NCBI RefSeq assembly: GCF_014645795.1
Contig: NZ_BMMK01000021.1
Coordinates: 48,172-112,171 of the forward strand
Direction: 5' to 3'
Source: Longimycelium tulufanense
Lineage (GTDB): Bacteria; Actinomycetota; Actinomycetes; Mycobacteriales; Pseudonocardiaceae
DNA: 64,000 bases
Positions 9,284 through 19,499 of the stretch are shown here, in pieces (position 1 is the stretch's first letter; each line of letters begins with the position of its first letter). The notes under the pieces were generated by a model, which saw only the letters and a list, made by a program, of their open reading frames with translations, did no database searches and was not told the origin of the DNA. The position numbers and the translations under genes were made by a program.

Positions 9284-10705
9284 ATGCGGCAGCCGCATGG
9301 CGTGGGCGATCCAACCTTCTACCGCAGCCCGGCACACGCCGTTGCCGCACCGGCGGAACGGCTGGCGTACGTGGCGGCGTTCGACCGTACCGCGACGCGG
9401 CCCGACGCGCTGCTCACCGTGGACGTCGACCCCGGCTCCTCGTCCTACGGCAGGATCGTCGGCTGGTCGGACATGCCCACCCGCGGCGACGAGCTGCACC
9501 ACTTCGGGTGGAACGCGTGCAGCAGCGCACTCGCCCACGAGGGGCACGACATGACCGGGCTCCAGCGCCGCTACCTGCTGTTACCCGGCCTGCGCTCGTC
9601 GAACATCCACATCTTCGATACCCACCCCGACCCGCGGCGGCCAACACTCGCGCGGACCGTGCACGCGACCGAACTCGCCGAGAAGGCCGGCTACTCGCGC
9701 CCCCACACACTGCACTGCGGCCCTACCGGGATCTACCTGTCCTGCCTGGGCGGGGCCGACGGTTCCGACGGGCCGGGCGGGATCGCGTTGCTCGACCACG
9801 ACACCTTCGACGTCCTGGGCGCTTGGGAGACTGACCGCGGACCACAGCACCTGGCCTACGACGCCTGGTGGCACCTCAACCAGAACACCCTCGTCACCAG
9901 CGAGTGGGGCACCCCGTCCATGATCGAGGACGGGGTCGTGCCGGAGCTGCTCCTGAAAAGCGCCTACGGCCACGCCCTGCACTTCTGGGACCTGGCCGAG
10001 GGACGCCACCTGCAGCGCGTCGATCTGGGGGAGCACCACCAGATGGTGCTGGAGCTACGCCCCTCGCACGACCCGGAAGCGCGATGGGGCTTCGCCGGTG
10101 TCGTCGTGTCCACGCAGGACCTGTCGGCCTCGGTCTGGCGTTGGCACCGCGACGGCGACATCTGGACCGCGGACAAGGTGATCACCATTCCCGCCGAGCG
10201 GGCGGACCCGGAACTGCTTCCCCCCGTGCTCAAGCCGTTCGGGGCGGTACCCCCGCTGGTCACCGACATCAACCTCACGGTCGACGACCGGTTTCTCTAC
10301 GTCTCGTGCTGGGGAACCGGTGAGCTCAAGCAGTACGACGTGAGCGACCCCTCCGCACCCCGCGAGGTCGCCTCGGTACGCCTCGGCGGCATCGTTGGCC
10401 GGGCGACCCACCCAGCGCTGCCGGGCCAACCACTCGCCGGTGGTCCACAGATGGTCGAGGTCAGCCGGGACGGACGGCGCGTCTACCTGACCAACTCGCT
10501 GTACGGCTCCTGGGACGACCAGTTCTACCCCGATGACGTCGGCGCCTGGATGGCCAAGATCGACACCGACCCGGAGGCCGGCGGTGGCCTCGCCATCGAC
10601 GAGCGGTTCTTCCTGCACGGGGAGGACTTCCGGGGCCTGCGAGTGCATCAGGTACGGCTGCAGGGCGGCGACTCCTCGTCCGACTCGTACTGCTACCGAT
10701 GCTGA
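9284..10705 (+). CDS. Selenium-binding protein 1 family (methanethiol oxidase-like)
   Basis: 473 residues from ATG 9284, 5 nt after AGGAGG. It matches the SBP56/MTO family along its length: GDELHHFGWNACSSAL, RRYLLLPGLRSSNIHIFDT, RPHTLHCGPTGIYLSCLG, EWGTPSMIEDGV, YGHALHFWDL, DINLTVDDRFLYVSCWGTGELKQYDV and GGPQMVEVSRDGRRVYLTNSLY. Conserved His residues suitable for copper binding are present, along with the Cys in the NAC segment. Characterised members oxidise methanethiol to formaldehyde, H2S and H2O2. The gene stands alone between two GT87 genes, and the next gene is convergent. Confidence 0.9.
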   Translation: MRQPHGVGDPTFYRSPAHAVAAPAERLAYVAAFDRTATRPDALLTVDVDPGSSSYGRIVGWSDMPTRGDELHHFGWNACSSALAHEGHDMTGLQRRYLLLPGLRSSNIHIFDTHPDPRRPTLARTVHATELAEKAGYSRPHTLHCGPTGIYLSCLGGADGSDGPGGIALLDHDTFDVLGAWETDRGPQHLAYDAWWHLNQNTLVTSEWGTPSMIEDGVVPELLLKSAYGHALHFWDLAEGRHLQRVDLGEHHQMVLELRPSHDPEARWGFAGVVVSTQDLSASVWRWHRDGDIWTADKVITIPAERADPELLPPVLKPFGAVPPLVTDINLTVDDRFLYVSCWGTGELKQYDVSDPSAPREVASVRLGGIVGRATHPALPGQPLAGGPQMVEVSRDGRRVYLTNSLYGSWDDQFYPDDVGAWMAKIDTDPEAGGGLAIDERFFLHGEDFRGLRVHQVRLQGGDSSSDSYCYRC

Positions 10706-10728
10706 CCGTCGCGGGCTGGGCGACCCGG

Positions 10729-12309
10729 TCACGATGGTGGGGCCGGGGCGCCTGAGGCCGCGGCTGCCGGGACGGCCCTGCGCCGCCCGAGCACGAGCCG
10801 GTCCTCGGTGTTCTCCAGCATTCCGCCGGTGGGATCGTCGTCTCCGATCCGCCGGACGGGATCCCCTTCCGGGCGGTAGATGTCACGCAGCACCAGCACA
10901 CAGAGCAACACCACGAAGGCATCCCGGAGCACGACGGCGCCCAGGAACCAGTCCGCGGGCAGCCCCTTGTTGTCCGGGCCCAGGTAGAAGAACATCCGCG
11001 GCGCCCAGACCAGCGCGTCCACGGTCATCCAGGCCAGCAGCAGTCGCCAGCGAGGCAACGCGAGCACTGCCAGCGGCACCAACCACAACGAGTACTGCGG
11101 GCTCCACACCTTGTTCGTCAGCAAGAACACCGCCACGACAAGAAAACCGAGCTGGGCAAGCCGTGGTCGCCGTGGCGCGGACAGACCCACCCAGGCGATG
11201 CCCACACAGCCGACCGCGAACAACACGGCGGTCACCGTGTTGAGCACCGTGGGCGTCTGCCCGGCCGCGAGCGGACCGTCGAAGCCGGGCCAGCCGGTGA
11301 AGTAGGAGACGACGTTGTAGAGCGAGTCGGGATCCGCGCCGCGTTCGGAGTTGAGCCGGAAGAACTCGCGCCAGCCGTCCGGGAACAACAGGGCGATCGG
11401 CGCGTTCACCGCCGCCCAGGTCAGAACGGCGCTCGTCGCGGTCCGCAGCCCTTCCCGCAGGCGCGCGGACCGTACGCACAGCACGAGCAGCGGCCCGAGC
11501 AGGAAAAGCGGATAGAGCTTGGCCGCACCACCGATGCCCAGCAACACGCCGGCCAGCACGGGTCGTCGTCGAGCCCAGGCGAGCAGGCCGGCGGTGGCGC
11601 ACGCCGTGGCGAGCGTGTCGAAGTTGGTGAACGCGTGCACGATCACCAGCGGGGAGATCGCGACGATCGCGGCGTCCCACGCCCGTCGCCGCGCCAGTCT
11701 CGCCACCCCCCAGACCGTCACCAGCCACGCCAACGCCAGCCACAGCGCGGAGATGTCGAAGTAGACGACCACCGGCAACGCGGCTGGCAACCATCCGGTC
11801 TGGGCGATCGCCAGCCACCCGTGCGCGAGCTTGGCGTTCACCCACTGGAACAGACCGGTGAGCACCGGGTACTCCATGTACCGGACCTGCTCGTGGTCGC
11901 CCTGCTTCTCGGTCCACGAGGTCTGGTACGGGAACAGCCCCTTGTCCAGCCGCTCCGCCGTGTACAGCGGGACCGTGTCCGAGTAGCACATCGCCACGTA
12001 CTGGCGGCTGCCGCGCCAGTCCAGCTCGAGCTGCCCGGAGTCGGTCCGGTACTGCTGGATGCACGCCGCCTTGCCGAACCACCCGAGGGCCAGCGTGATC
12101 GTCGCCAGCAGCAGCACCACCCGCAGCGGCGTCCAGAACCAGTGCCGGCCGATCACCGCATGCCGGCCCAGCGGCCCGCCCACCGGATGGCTGGCCGTTC
12201 TGGCCAGCGGCTCCGTCCAGGTGGGAACGACCCGGTCGGCCGGGCTCAGCGAGCGGGTGTCCGGGTCGGGGTGATCCGGTGCGCTCGGGGTGCTCGTCGG
12301 GCTGGACAC
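10729..12309 (-). CDS. GT87-type membrane glycosyltransferase downstream of ponA (Rv0051-like position)
   Basis: 526 residues. A 55-residue Pro/Ser-rich cytoplasmic start is followed by about 11-12 transmembrane helices and a charged C-terminal tail. Signatures shared with the 6913-8409 protein are [31 protein letters not shown] and [15 protein letters not shown]. Its position just downstream of ponA is that of Rv0051 in mycobacteria. Likely role: transfer of a sugar from a polyprenol-phosphate donor during envelope assembly; substrate unknown. A strong hairpin lies between ponA and this gene, so expression probably relies partly on read-through or its own promoter. Confidence 0.85.
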   Translation of the reverse strand: MSSPTSTPSAPDHPDPDTRSLSPADRVVPTWTEPLARTASHPVGGPLGRHAVIGRHWFWTPLRVVLLLATITLALGWFGKAACIQQYRTDSGQLELDWRGSRQYVAMCYSDTVPLYTAERLDKGLFPYQTSWTEKQGDHEQVRYMEYPVLTGLFQWVNAKLAHGWLAIAQTGWLPAALPVVVYFDISALWLALAWLVTVWGVARLARRRAWDAAIVAISPLVIVHAFTNFDTLATACATAGLLAWARRRPVLAGVLLGIGGAAKLYPLFLLGPLLVLCVRSARLREGLRTATSAVLTWAAVNAPIALLFPDGWREFFRLNSERGADPDSLYNVVSYFTGWPGFDGPLAAGQTPTVLNTVTAVLFAVGCVGIAWVGLSAPRRPRLAQLGFLVVAVFLLTNKVWSPQYSLWLVPLAVLALPRWRLLLAWMTVDALVWAPRMFFYLGPDNKGLPADWFLGAVVLRDAFVVLLCVLVLRDIYRPEGDPVRRIGDDDPTGGMLENTEDRLVLGRRRAVPAAAASGAPAPPS

Positions 12310-12511
12310 CGCCCGATGCTACGGCCTGGCTCACCCACATGGCCCCGCACCTGCCTGGGCACGGTTCCGCGAACACGACAACCCGGGGCGTCTCCGGGAT
12401 GCAGCGAACTCCGCCAGGTTCGGGTGAGTGAGCTTCTCGCAAGGGGCCGAGCCTCCCGAAGCGTTGTCCCGGAAGCGACCTGGCCGGAAGCCCGGCAGGA
12501 ACCCCGGAACG

Positions 12512-12550
12512 CCGTGGGGCCGGCCATCCGATCGATGGCCGGCCCCACGG
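12512..12550 (-). terminator. Strong hairpin after ponA
   Basis: Perfect 17-bp stem (CCGTGGGGCCGGCCATC and its complement) with a 5-nt loop, 8 bp beyond the ponA stop codon. No U-run. Likely an intrinsic terminator or processing site separating ponA from the GT87 gene. Confidence 0.75.
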
Positions 12551-12557
12551 GCCGTGC

Positions 12558-15500
12558 TCAGCCTGAATCCCGATTGTCCGGTTCATCCGGTGGCGGGAAG
12601 ACGCCGTGACCGCCGCCACCACCACCACCACCGTTGCCGGGTGGCTTCCCGCCGGGACCCTCCGGCCCCCGCGTGGGCCACTCGTCCGGCCAGGACGGGC
12701 CGGGCCGCCGGGAGATCGACGGGCTCAGCGAGGGGCTCGGCTCGCTCGACTCCGCGGCCGAGGTCGGCGGCTGGGAGGACGACGTCGGCACCCGCGACCG
12801 CGACAGCGGCGCGGACGGCTTCGGCGCCTCGGCCCGGCCGATCGCCTGGAACGGCGGGAACTTCTCCACCGGCTTGCCCTGCAGGTAGGCGTCCATGAAC
12901 TTCTGCCAGATCAGGCCGGGCAGTCCGCTGCCGTAGATCGGCACCTCCTTGCCCGAAGTCCTCGGGTCCCGCCACTTGATCGGCTCGGTGTTCCCGGTCC
13001 CCACCCAGACCGCGGTGGCGATCTGCGGGGTGTAGCCCGCCATGTAGGCGTCGGAGTTCTCGTTGGTGTTCTCGATACCGTGGGTACCGGTCTTCGCGGC
13101 CACCGGGCGGTTGCCCTTCAGGTCCCGCCTCGAGTAGTCCGCGACCTGGAGCATCGTCTCCGTGACGTTACGCGCGATCTTGGCGTTGTTCTGGGTGTCC
13201 GACGGATCGAACGCATAGTTCTTGTCGTCGACGAACTGGGCACGTACCTCGTCGTTCGGGTACAGGACCTTCTCGACGAGATGTGCCTTGTGCCGTTCCC
13301 CGCCGTTGGCGAACGTTGCATATGCGTTGGCCATGTCGAGTACGCGCACGGGGTACATCCCCAGCGCGACGCCGGCCGCCACGTTGCCCTGTTCGTCACC
13401 CAGGGTGGGCTTGCCATCGCGGTTCTTCCGGCTGATGCCCGAGTCGTAGGCGGTACTGGCCACGTTCCGTGGCCCATACTTCATCGCCATCTCGACGAAC
13501 ACGGTGTTGACCGACCGCTTCATCGCCTCGCGGACGCTGCAGTGCTTGCCACACCGGTTGTCGTCCTCGGAGTTCACCACCGTGTAGTCGCCAGCGAAGG
13601 TCTTCGGACCGACGCCGTCGTAGGTGTCGCCGATCCCCCGCCCCTCCTTCAACGCCGTGGCCGCCACGAAGGGCTTGAACGCCGAGCCAGCTGGCCGCTC
13701 ACCCACGCCGGCATAGTCGAACTGCTTGTTACCGCCGTAGTAGGCGATCACGCCGCCGGTGTTCGGGTCGATGGCTACCACCGCAGTCTGTAGTTTCTCC
13801 GGCTGGCCCTTCATCGTCTCGTCAGCGATCTTCTCCAGCTGCTGCTGGGCCTTCGAGTCGATGGTGGTGACGATCTTCAGGCCGTTCTTCTGGACGACGT
13901 CCCAGTTCAGCTTGAGATCGTGCTCCACCTCCTGCCGGATTTGCCCGAAGATCTGGCCGCGCGGCCCACCACCGCCCCCGGCCTGGCTCTGCCATTCCTC
14001 CTGGCTGAGGGTGTGCGGGTACTCGGTCGGCCGTTCACCGGCCTTGAGCCGGCCCTGCTCCTGCATCTTGTCGAGCACGTACTTCCAGCGCGCCTTGGCG
14101 CCCGCCTCGTCGACCGCCGGGTCCCAGCGCGACGGTTGTTGGATGGCGCCGGCCAGCACCGCGGCCTCGGCGACATCGAGGTCCTTGGCGTCCTTGCCAA
14201 AGTATGCCTGGGCGGCGCTCTGGACACCGTTGGCACCGCGACCGAAGTAGACGGTGTTCAGGTAAGCGGTGAGGACTTCTTCCTTGCTGTACCGCTTGGT
14301 CATCTTGTAGGCGAGCACGACCTCCTTGAACTTCCGCACGTAGGAGTACTCATCCGCGCCGGTCGCCTGCTTGATGTACTGCTGGGTCAGCGTCGAACCG
14401 CCGCCCTCGCGGCCGCGCAGCTGGTTCCACACCGCACCGGCGATGCCCCGCCAGCTGAAACCCTCGTTCTCCCAGAAGGTGCCGTCCTCGGCGGAGACCA
14501 CCGCGTCCTTCACCGTCTGCGGGATGTCCTGGTACTCGATGAGGGTGCGGGCCCCCTCCTTCGGCGCGATCTTGCCCAGCTCGGTCCGGCCGTCGGCGGC
14601 GTAGACCGTGATCGTCTTCTTCTGCTCGGCGGCGACCTGCTCGACGTTGGGGACGTCCCACGCGAAGTAGCCGAGCCAGAACGCGATGAACGGCACGATG
14701 ATGCTCGCCGCCGCGAGCACGTAACAGGTACGCCGGACCCGGCGCCAGATCCGCTTGCGACGCATCTGACGCTCCTCCTCTTCGCCTAACGGGGCGGCGT
14801 CGTCATCGTCCCCGTAGTCCTCGCCGTCGGCCAGTGCCGGACCGCCGGGTTCGCCGGGCAGCGGCTCGTAGTGCGTGAGCAACTCCGGCTCGCGCGGCTG
14901 GTCGGAGTGCAGCGGCGGGAGGACCTCCGTCGGCTGCTCGCCCGGCTGCGGCGGGCGAGCCGGTTGCTGCCCGCCCGGACCACCGGGGCCCATCGGACGA
15001 GGGCCGGCGCCAGGGGGCATCGGCGCCCCGGGAGCGCCCGGCGGAGGGAAGCCGCCCGGAGGCTGCTGTCCCGGGGGCGGCATTCCGGGGCCACCCATCG
15101 GCGGGCGCGGACCGTGACCAGGAACACCACCGGGTCCGCCAGGCCCACCGGGCCCCGCGGGTCCGCCAGGACCGGCCGCGCCGGGCGGCATCGGACCACG
15201 GGGCGGTTGCGGCATTCCCTGCGGCGGCATGCCGGGGTGCTGGCCTGGGTGCTGCGCTGGGCCACCGGGCCCACCGGGACCGGGGTAGCCGGGACCGCCG
15301 CCCGGGCCGCCCGCGGGAGCGGGGGGCGGAACGGCAGGACCACCGGGGCCAGCCGGACCACTCGGAGCGCCGGGACCACCCGGACCACCGGCAGGCCGGG
15401 GCTGCGCGCCGGGCTGGCCCGGCCATTGCGGATCAGCGGGCGGCCCGCCCTGGGGCTGCTGGGGCGCGTCCGGCCGGTGTGGCCCGGCCTGGGGCTGCTG

Positions 15501-15617
15501 TGTCGGACCCGTCGGTCCCGGTGCCTGTCCGGCCGACCAGATCTCGGTGCGCTCGTTATCGGGGTGGGCGCCGTCGCGGCGGCCACCCCGTGGTCGGTGC
15601 TCTCGGTCGTCGTTCAC
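12558..15617 (-). CDS. ponA: Bifunctional class A penicillin-binding protein (PonA1-like)
   Basis: 1019 residues from a GTG start 9 nt after GGGAGG. A very long Pro/Gly-rich cytoplasmic N-terminal region (about residues 10-290) precedes one transmembrane helix (CYVLAAASIIVPFIAFWLGY). The glycosyltransferase GT51 domain follows (EDGTFWENEGFSWRGI, GGSTLTQQYIKQA), then the transpeptidase domain with SxxK (GSAFKPF), SxN (RSVNTVF) and KTG (AAKTGTHG). The C-terminal tail is Ser/Pro-rich and ends in poly-Gly. It polymerises and cross-links peptidoglycan. Gene order with DUF5318, PadR and ino1 matches mycobacteria. The proline-rich cytoplasmic arm probably receives regulatory partners or phosphorylation. 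Confidence 0.96.
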   Translation of the reverse strand: MNDDREHRPRGGRRDGAHPDNERTEIWSAGQAPGPTGPTQQPQAGPHRPDAPQQPQGGPPADPQWPGQPGAQPRPAGGPGGPGAPSGPAGPGGPAVPPPAPAGGPGGGPGYPGPGGPGGPAQHPGQHPGMPPQGMPQPPRGPMPPGAAGPGGPAGPGGPGGPGGVPGHGPRPPMGGPGMPPPGQQPPGGFPPPGAPGAPMPPGAGPRPMGPGGPGGQQPARPPQPGEQPTEVLPPLHSDQPREPELLTHYEPLPGEPGGPALADGEDYGDDDDAAPLGEEEERQMRRKRIWRRVRRTCYVLAAASIIVPFIAFWLGYFAWDVPNVEQVAAEQKKTITVYAADGRTELGKIAPKEGARTLIEYQDIPQTVKDAVVSAEDGTFWENEGFSWRGIAGAVWNQLRGREGGGSTLTQQYIKQATGADEYSYVRKFKEVVLAYKMTKRYSKEEVLTAYLNTVYFGRGANGVQSAAQAYFGKDAKDLDVAEAAVLAGAIQQPSRWDPAVDEAGAKARWKYVLDKMQEQGRLKAGERPTEYPHTLSQEEWQSQAGGGGGPRGQIFGQIRQEVEHDLKLNWDVVQKNGLKIVTTIDSKAQQQLEKIADETMKGQPEKLQTAVVAIDPNTGGVIAYYGGNKQFDYAGVGERPAGSAFKPFVAATALKEGRGIGDTYDGVGPKTFAGDYTVVNSEDDNRCGKHCSVREAMKRSVNTVFVEMAMKYGPRNVASTAYDSGISRKNRDGKPTLGDEQGNVAAGVALGMYPVRVLDMANAYATFANGGERHKAHLVEKVLYPNDEVRAQFVDDKNYAFDPSDTQNNAKIARNVTETMLQVADYSRRDLKGNRPVAAKTGTHGIENTNENSDAYMAGYTPQIATAVWVGTGNTEPIKWRDPRTSGKEVPIYGSGLPGLIWQKFMDAYLQGKPVEKFPPFQAIGRAEAPKPSAPLSRSRVPTSSSQPPTSAAESSEPSPSLSPSISRRPGPSWPDEWPTRGPEGPGGKPPGNGGGGGGGGHGVFPPPDEPDNRDSG

Positions 15618-15714
15618 GAGTTCGGCCTCCCAGACCGGCGTCGGCAAGCCGGCGTCGCTCGGTGGTCAATCGTTGCTCGGCGCCAGGACACCGGCACCGG
15701 TCGCCCTGACTGGC

Positions 15715-16119
15715 TCACTCCGCGGCGGTCCTCCGCCTCGAGGAGCCGGAGCGCAGTCCACCCTTGCCCAGGACGTATGACTGAACCAGATGGTTCCAGC
15801 TGCAGGTACGGCACACTTCCACGACGTAGACGCTGAACTCGGTGAACAGCGTTGCCATCCGTGCCAGTTCCTGGACCGACCGGGCCGAGCCCGAGGCGTG
15901 CTTGAGCTCTTCGCCGAACACCCAGGACACCAGCGTGAGTGGTTCCTTCCGGCATACCGGACACGTCACGTTGCTGGGCTCGCCGTGGAACTTGGCCGCC
16001 CGCACCAGGTACGGGCTGGCGTCGCAGACCTCCATCACACCGACGCGGCCGGAGTAGACGTCCGCGAGCAGCGCACGGCGCTGCAGCGCGTAGTCCACCA
16101 CCTGCCGTTGGGTCCGCAC
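15715..16119 (-). CDS. DUF5318 family protein (Rv0049-like)
   Basis: 134 residues from GTG 16119 (MRTQRQVVDYALQRRALL...). It has two CxxC-type pairs, TCPVCRKEP and EVCRTCSWNH, which with nearby His suggest a zinc ribbon. The protein ends in a basic tail (SSRRRTAAE). It lies 97 bp upstream of ponA on the same strand, in the place held by Rv0049 in M. tuberculosis. Function unknown; the conserved linkage to ponA hints at envelope-related regulation. Confidence 0.85.
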   Translation of the reverse strand: MRTQRQVVDYALQRRALLADVYSGRVGVMEVCDASPYLVRAAKFHGEPSNVTCPVCRKEPLTLVSWVFGEELKHASGSARSVQELARMATLFTEFSVYVVEVCRTCSWNHLVQSYVLGKGGLRSGSSRRRTAAE

Positions 16120-16292
16120 GGTCCCAGCGTACGTGCCACCCCCAGACCCCCTATTGGGCCGTTCGGGGCAGCGTAACCGAGAACACCGTTCCCCCGAACT
16201 CGACCGACCGCCCGGTTTGCGAGCGCGTCGCGGGGCGACGATGTATCGCGCCGATATACTGAGGCGACCCATCGCCGGAGAGGAGGTGTCTC

Positions 16293-16892
16293 GTGTTCGA
16301 GCTCGCGATCCTCGGTCTGCTGCACGAGGCGCCAATGCACGGCTACGAGCTGCGCAAGCGGCTACACAACCTGCTCGGGGCCTTCCGCGCGTTCTCCTAC
16401 GGCTCCCTGTACCCGACGTTGCGGCGCCTGCAACGCGCCGGTCTGATCGCCGAGGAGACCGATGTGGCCGAGCTGGCCGGGCGCACGTGGGGGCGCCGGG
16501 CCCGGCGGGTCTACCAGTTGACCGCGGAGGGCAAGGAGCGGTTCGCCGAGCTGCTCGCCGATGCCGGACCGCAAACCTGGGAGGACGACTCGTTCGGGGT
16601 GCACCTGGCGTTCTTCTCCAGGACCCCGGCCGAGGTCAGGATGCGGATCCTGGAGGGTCGCCGGCGGCGGGTCGAGGAGCGTCGCGAGGGGTTGCGCGCG
16701 GCGTTGGCCCGGGCCGGCGAGCAGATCGACCGCTACACGCGGGAGCTGCACCGGCTGGGTCTGGAGAGCACCGAGCGCGAGGTGCGCTGGTTGAACGAGC
16801 TCATCGCGCGCGAGCAGGCCGAGCGGCGGGAGCGCGACAGGGGAGGTCGTGGTGACCGCGGACCGCATGGACCGTCACGTAAGGAAGAGTGA
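16293..16892 (+). CDS. PadR-family transcriptional regulator
   Basis: 199 residues, GTG start directly after GGAGGTGTCTC. Winged-helix N-terminal domain with the PadR hallmarks [20 protein letters not shown] and [17 protein letters not shown], then a charged coiled-coil C-terminal half (residues 120-185) for dimerisation. It lies 13 bp upstream of ino1 and is surely co-transcribed. Its orthologue holds the same position in mycobacteria, so it likely regulates inositol synthesis and itself. Confidence 0.93.
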   Translation: MFELAILGLLHEAPMHGYELRKRLHNLLGAFRAFSYGSLYPTLRRLQRAGLIAEETDVAELAGRTWGRRARRVYQLTAEGKERFAELLADAGPQTWEDDSFGVHLAFFSRTPAEVRMRILEGRRRRVEERREGLRAALARAGEQIDRYTRELHRLGLESTEREVRWLNELIAREQAERRERDRGGRGDRGPHGPSRKEE

Positions 16893-16905
16893 GGAGGACC
16901 CGACC

Positions 16906-17997
16906 ATGGGCGGAGACCGCCGCAGTGTTCGGGTGGCCATCGTCGGCGTGGGGAACTGCGCGGCATCGTTGGTGCAGGGCGTCCATTACTACCGGGACGC
17001 CGACCCGAAGACCCGCGTGCCGGGCCTGATGCACGTGCAGTTCGGCGACTACCACGTGCGTGACGTCGAGTTCGTCGCCGCGTTCGACGTGGACGCCAAG
17101 AAGGTCGGGCGCGACCTCTCCGAGGCCATCGTCGCGAGCGAGAACAACACGATCAAGATCTGCGACGTGCCACCGCTGGGCGTCCAGGTGCAACGTGGTC
17201 ACACCCTGGACGGGCTGGGCCGGTACTACCGGGAGACCATCGAGGAGTCCGACGAGGACCCGGTCGACGTGGTGGCGGCGCTGCGAGCGGCCGAGGTCGA
17301 CGTGCTGGTCTCCTACCTTCCGGTGGGCTCGGAGGAGGCCGACCGGTTCTACGCGCAGTGCGCGATCGACGCGGGTGTGGCGTTCGTCAACGCCCTGCCG
17401 GTGTTCATCGCCTCCGACCCGGAGTGGGCGGAGAAGTTCCGCGCGGCGGGTGTCCCGATCGTCGGCGACGACATCAAGTCCCAGGTCGGCGCGACCATCA
17501 CGCACCGGGTGCTGGCCAAGCTGTTCGAGGACCGCGGCGTGGAGCTGGAGCGCACGATGCAGCTCAACGTCGGCGGCAACATGGACTTCAAGAACATGCT
17601 CGAGCGCGAGCGGCTGGAGTCCAAGAAGGTCTCCAAGACGCAGGCGGTCACCTCGGAGGTCGACCGCGATCTGGGCAAGCGCAACGTGCACATCGGCCCG
17701 TCCGACTACGTCGAGTGGCTGGACGACCGCAAGTGGGCCTACGTGCGGCTGGAGGGTCGCGCGTTCGGTGACGTGCCGCTGAACCTGGAGTACAAGCTCG
17801 AGGTGTGGGACTCGCCGAACTCGGCGGGCATCATCATCGACGCGATCCGGGCGGCCAAGATCGCCAGGGACCGGGGGATCGGCGGCCCGATCCTGTCGGC
17901 CTCCTCCTACTTCATGAAGTCCCCGCCCGAGCAGTACACCGACTCGCTGGCACGGGAGCGGGTCGAGCAGTTCATCGGCGGCGAGCTGGACCGCTGA
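16906..17997 (+). CDS. ino1: Inositol-3-phosphate synthase
   Basis: 363 residues from ATG 16906 after GAGGAGG. Rossmann motif [16 protein letters not shown] at the start. Catalytic-domain segments include [47 protein letters not shown] and [18 protein letters not shown]-dependent conversion of glucose 6-phosphate to inositol 1-phosphate, the first step to phosphatidylinositol, PIMs and mycothiol. Operon with the upstream PadR regulator. Confidence 0.97.
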   Translation: MGGDRRSVRVAIVGVGNCAASLVQGVHYYRDADPKTRVPGLMHVQFGDYHVRDVEFVAAFDVDAKKVGRDLSEAIVASENNTIKICDVPPLGVQVQRGHTLDGLGRYYRETIEESDEDPVDVVAALRAAEVDVLVSYLPVGSEEADRFYAQCAIDAGVAFVNALPVFIASDPEWAEKFRAAGVPIVGDDIKSQVGATITHRVLAKLFEDRGVELERTMQLNVGGNMDFKNMLERERLESKKVSKTQAVTSEVDRDLGKRNVHIGPSDYVEWLDDRKWAYVRLEGRAFGDVPLNLEYKLEVWDSPNSAGIIIDAIRAAKIARDRGIGGPILSASSYFMKSPPEQYTDSLARERVEQFIGGELDR

Positions 17998-18003
17998 CGT
18001 TGC

Positions 18004-18043
18004 GCAACGGGTCCCTCACCGGCTCCGGTGAGGGACCCGTTGC
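18004..18043 (+). terminator. Terminator hairpin after ino1
   Basis: Perfect 19-bp stem (GCAACGGGTCCCTCACCGG and its complement) with a 2-nt loop, 6 bp after the ino1 stop; followed by TGCTGCTC, no long T run. Confidence 0.85.
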
Positions 18044-18188
18044 TGCTCACGATGAGCGGCAGGCGTCCGCACAAGCGGTGGAGCAGCGGCAGCCACCTGC
18101 GACACGGTGACCTCTCCGGTCGGGGGGCTGGTGGCTTGTGGTGGCGCGTTGGCGGCCAGTCTCTCCTGTGGTGCGGCTGGTCACCAGC

Positions 18189-19412
18189 TCAGCGGGTGAT
18201 TCCGGTGTGCCCGATCGAATAGCGGCCGGGCTGGGGCCAGACGGTGAGGCCGTGCGGACCGCGCCCGACGGGAATGCGCTTGATCAGGCTGCCGTCCTGG
18301 GTTGAGAGCACATAGACCTCGTTGTGGTAGCGACCGGAGAGCCACAGCTGCTTGCCGTCGGCGGTGAGGTTGCCCATGTCCGGGCTGCCGCCGCCGGGAA
18401 TGTGCCACTTGGTGATCGCTTCGCCGGTGTAGGCGTCGAGCACGCTGATGCTGCCCTCGAGGCGGTTGGTGACGAACAGGCGCTTGGCCTCGCGGTCGAA
18501 GTACAGGCCATGCGCGCAGTCACCGGTGGGGATGGACCGCTCCACCTTGGTGGCGGCGCCGTCGAGGACCCACAACCCGTCGGCGTCGCAGTCGGCGATG
18601 TAGATCCGCTGGCCGTCCGGGGACAACGCGACGTCCTGCGGACCCATGTGCGTGTTGCGCTGCGGCATGTCGATCATGCGCAGGAGCTTCTTGCTGGCCA
18701 CGTCGACCACCGCGACGCGGCCCGCCCACTCGCAGCTGAACGCGGCGGTGCGGCCGTCCATGGTGAAGGTGCCGTGGTCGATCCCCGCGCAGTTGGGCGT
18801 CTGGGTCTCGGCCTGGATCTCCCAGGTCTCGGGGTCGTACCAGACCAGCTTCTTCAGCCGCTCCGCCACCGAGATCGCGGACTTGCCGTCCGGGGTGAAG
18901 TACATGTTGTACGGGTCGATCACGGGGAACGGCTTGCCCGCCTTGCCGGTGGCCGGGTCGAACGGGAGCATCTGGTCGCCGATGTCGTCGGTGGCGTAGA
19001 GGGTGCGCATGTCGTAGGAGGGCACGACGTGCTGCACCTCGATGCCGGCCTTGTGCTTCGACACCACCTCGAAGGTCTTCGGGTCGATCACCCACACGTC
19101 GCCGGATTCGCTGTGCGGCACGTAGACCAGCGGCCGGTCCTTCTTCACGACGTCGCTGAGCATGTTGGCGCCGGCCGCGTGGTAGAGGTTTCGCGCGTTG
19201 GTGACCGGCGGCATACCGGGAAGGCCGTCCACGACCGCCGCCCGTGCCGCGGGGCTGCTGCGGGGGGACGACGGGGCGGAGGCGGGCGTGTCGGCTGTGT
19301 TGGTCACCGCGCCGGTCTGCGAGCACGCGGTCAGTAGGACGGACAGAAGCGCCAGGATCGGGACATCACGCGAACGCACGCCGGACCATCGGCAGGTCGG
19401 CTGGGGACCCAC
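18189..19412 (-). CDS. Secreted beta-propeller lipoprotein (YVTN/NHL-type)
   Basis: Up to 407 residues; an internal GTG at 19379 would give a tighter signal peptide. A lipobox LLTAC near residue 30 predicts lipid anchoring. The body is a series of about 45-residue repeats (LVYVPHSESGDVWVIDP, ISVLDAYTGEAI, LWLSGRYHNEVYVLS) typical of a 7-bladed YVTN propeller. Cys pairs in TPNCAGIDHG, FSCEWAG, ADCDADG and GDCAHG may form disulfides or bind a ligand. It is divergent from the MarR gene and shares a short control region with it. Ligand unknown. Confidence 0.85.
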   Translation of the reverse strand: MGPQPTCRWSGVRSRDVPILALLSVLLTACSQTGAVTNTADTPASAPSSPRSSPAARAAVVDGLPGMPPVTNARNLYHAAGANMLSDVVKKDRPLVYVPHSESGDVWVIDPKTFEVVSKHKAGIEVQHVVPSYDMRTLYATDDIGDQMLPFDPATGKAGKPFPVIDPYNMYFTPDGKSAISVAERLKKLVWYDPETWEIQAETQTPNCAGIDHGTFTMDGRTAAFSCEWAGRVAVVDVASKKLLRMIDMPQRNTHMGPQDVALSPDGQRIYIADCDADGLWVLDGAATKVERSIPTGDCAHGLYFDREAKRLFVTNRLEGSISVLDAYTGEAITKWHIPGGGSPDMGNLTADGKQLWLSGRYHNEVYVLSTQDGSLIKRIPVGRGPHGLTVWPQPGRYSIGHTGITR

Positions 19413-19479
19413 ATCCTTCGCCGCCAGGATTCATCTGTCCGAGGGGCGGTGGCTCCGTGCCGGATATCTCTTAGACGGG

Positions 19480-19498
19480 CTAACTTCTAGTTTGTTAG
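19480..19498. promoter_or_regulatory. Probable MarR operator
   Basis: Inverted repeat CTAAC-N9-GTTAG ending one base before the MarR GTG start and inside the gap between the divergent lipoprotein and MarR genes. Size and place fit autorepression, and possible control of both directions. Confidence 0.6.
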
Positions 19499-19499
19499 G

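Noticed and set aside
14803..15586. Repetitive Pro/Gly-rich stretch at the start of ponA as a DNA repeat or CRISPR-like array
   Set aside because: It is in frame with ponA and encodes its proline/glycine-rich cytoplasmic arm; units are irregular with no spacers.
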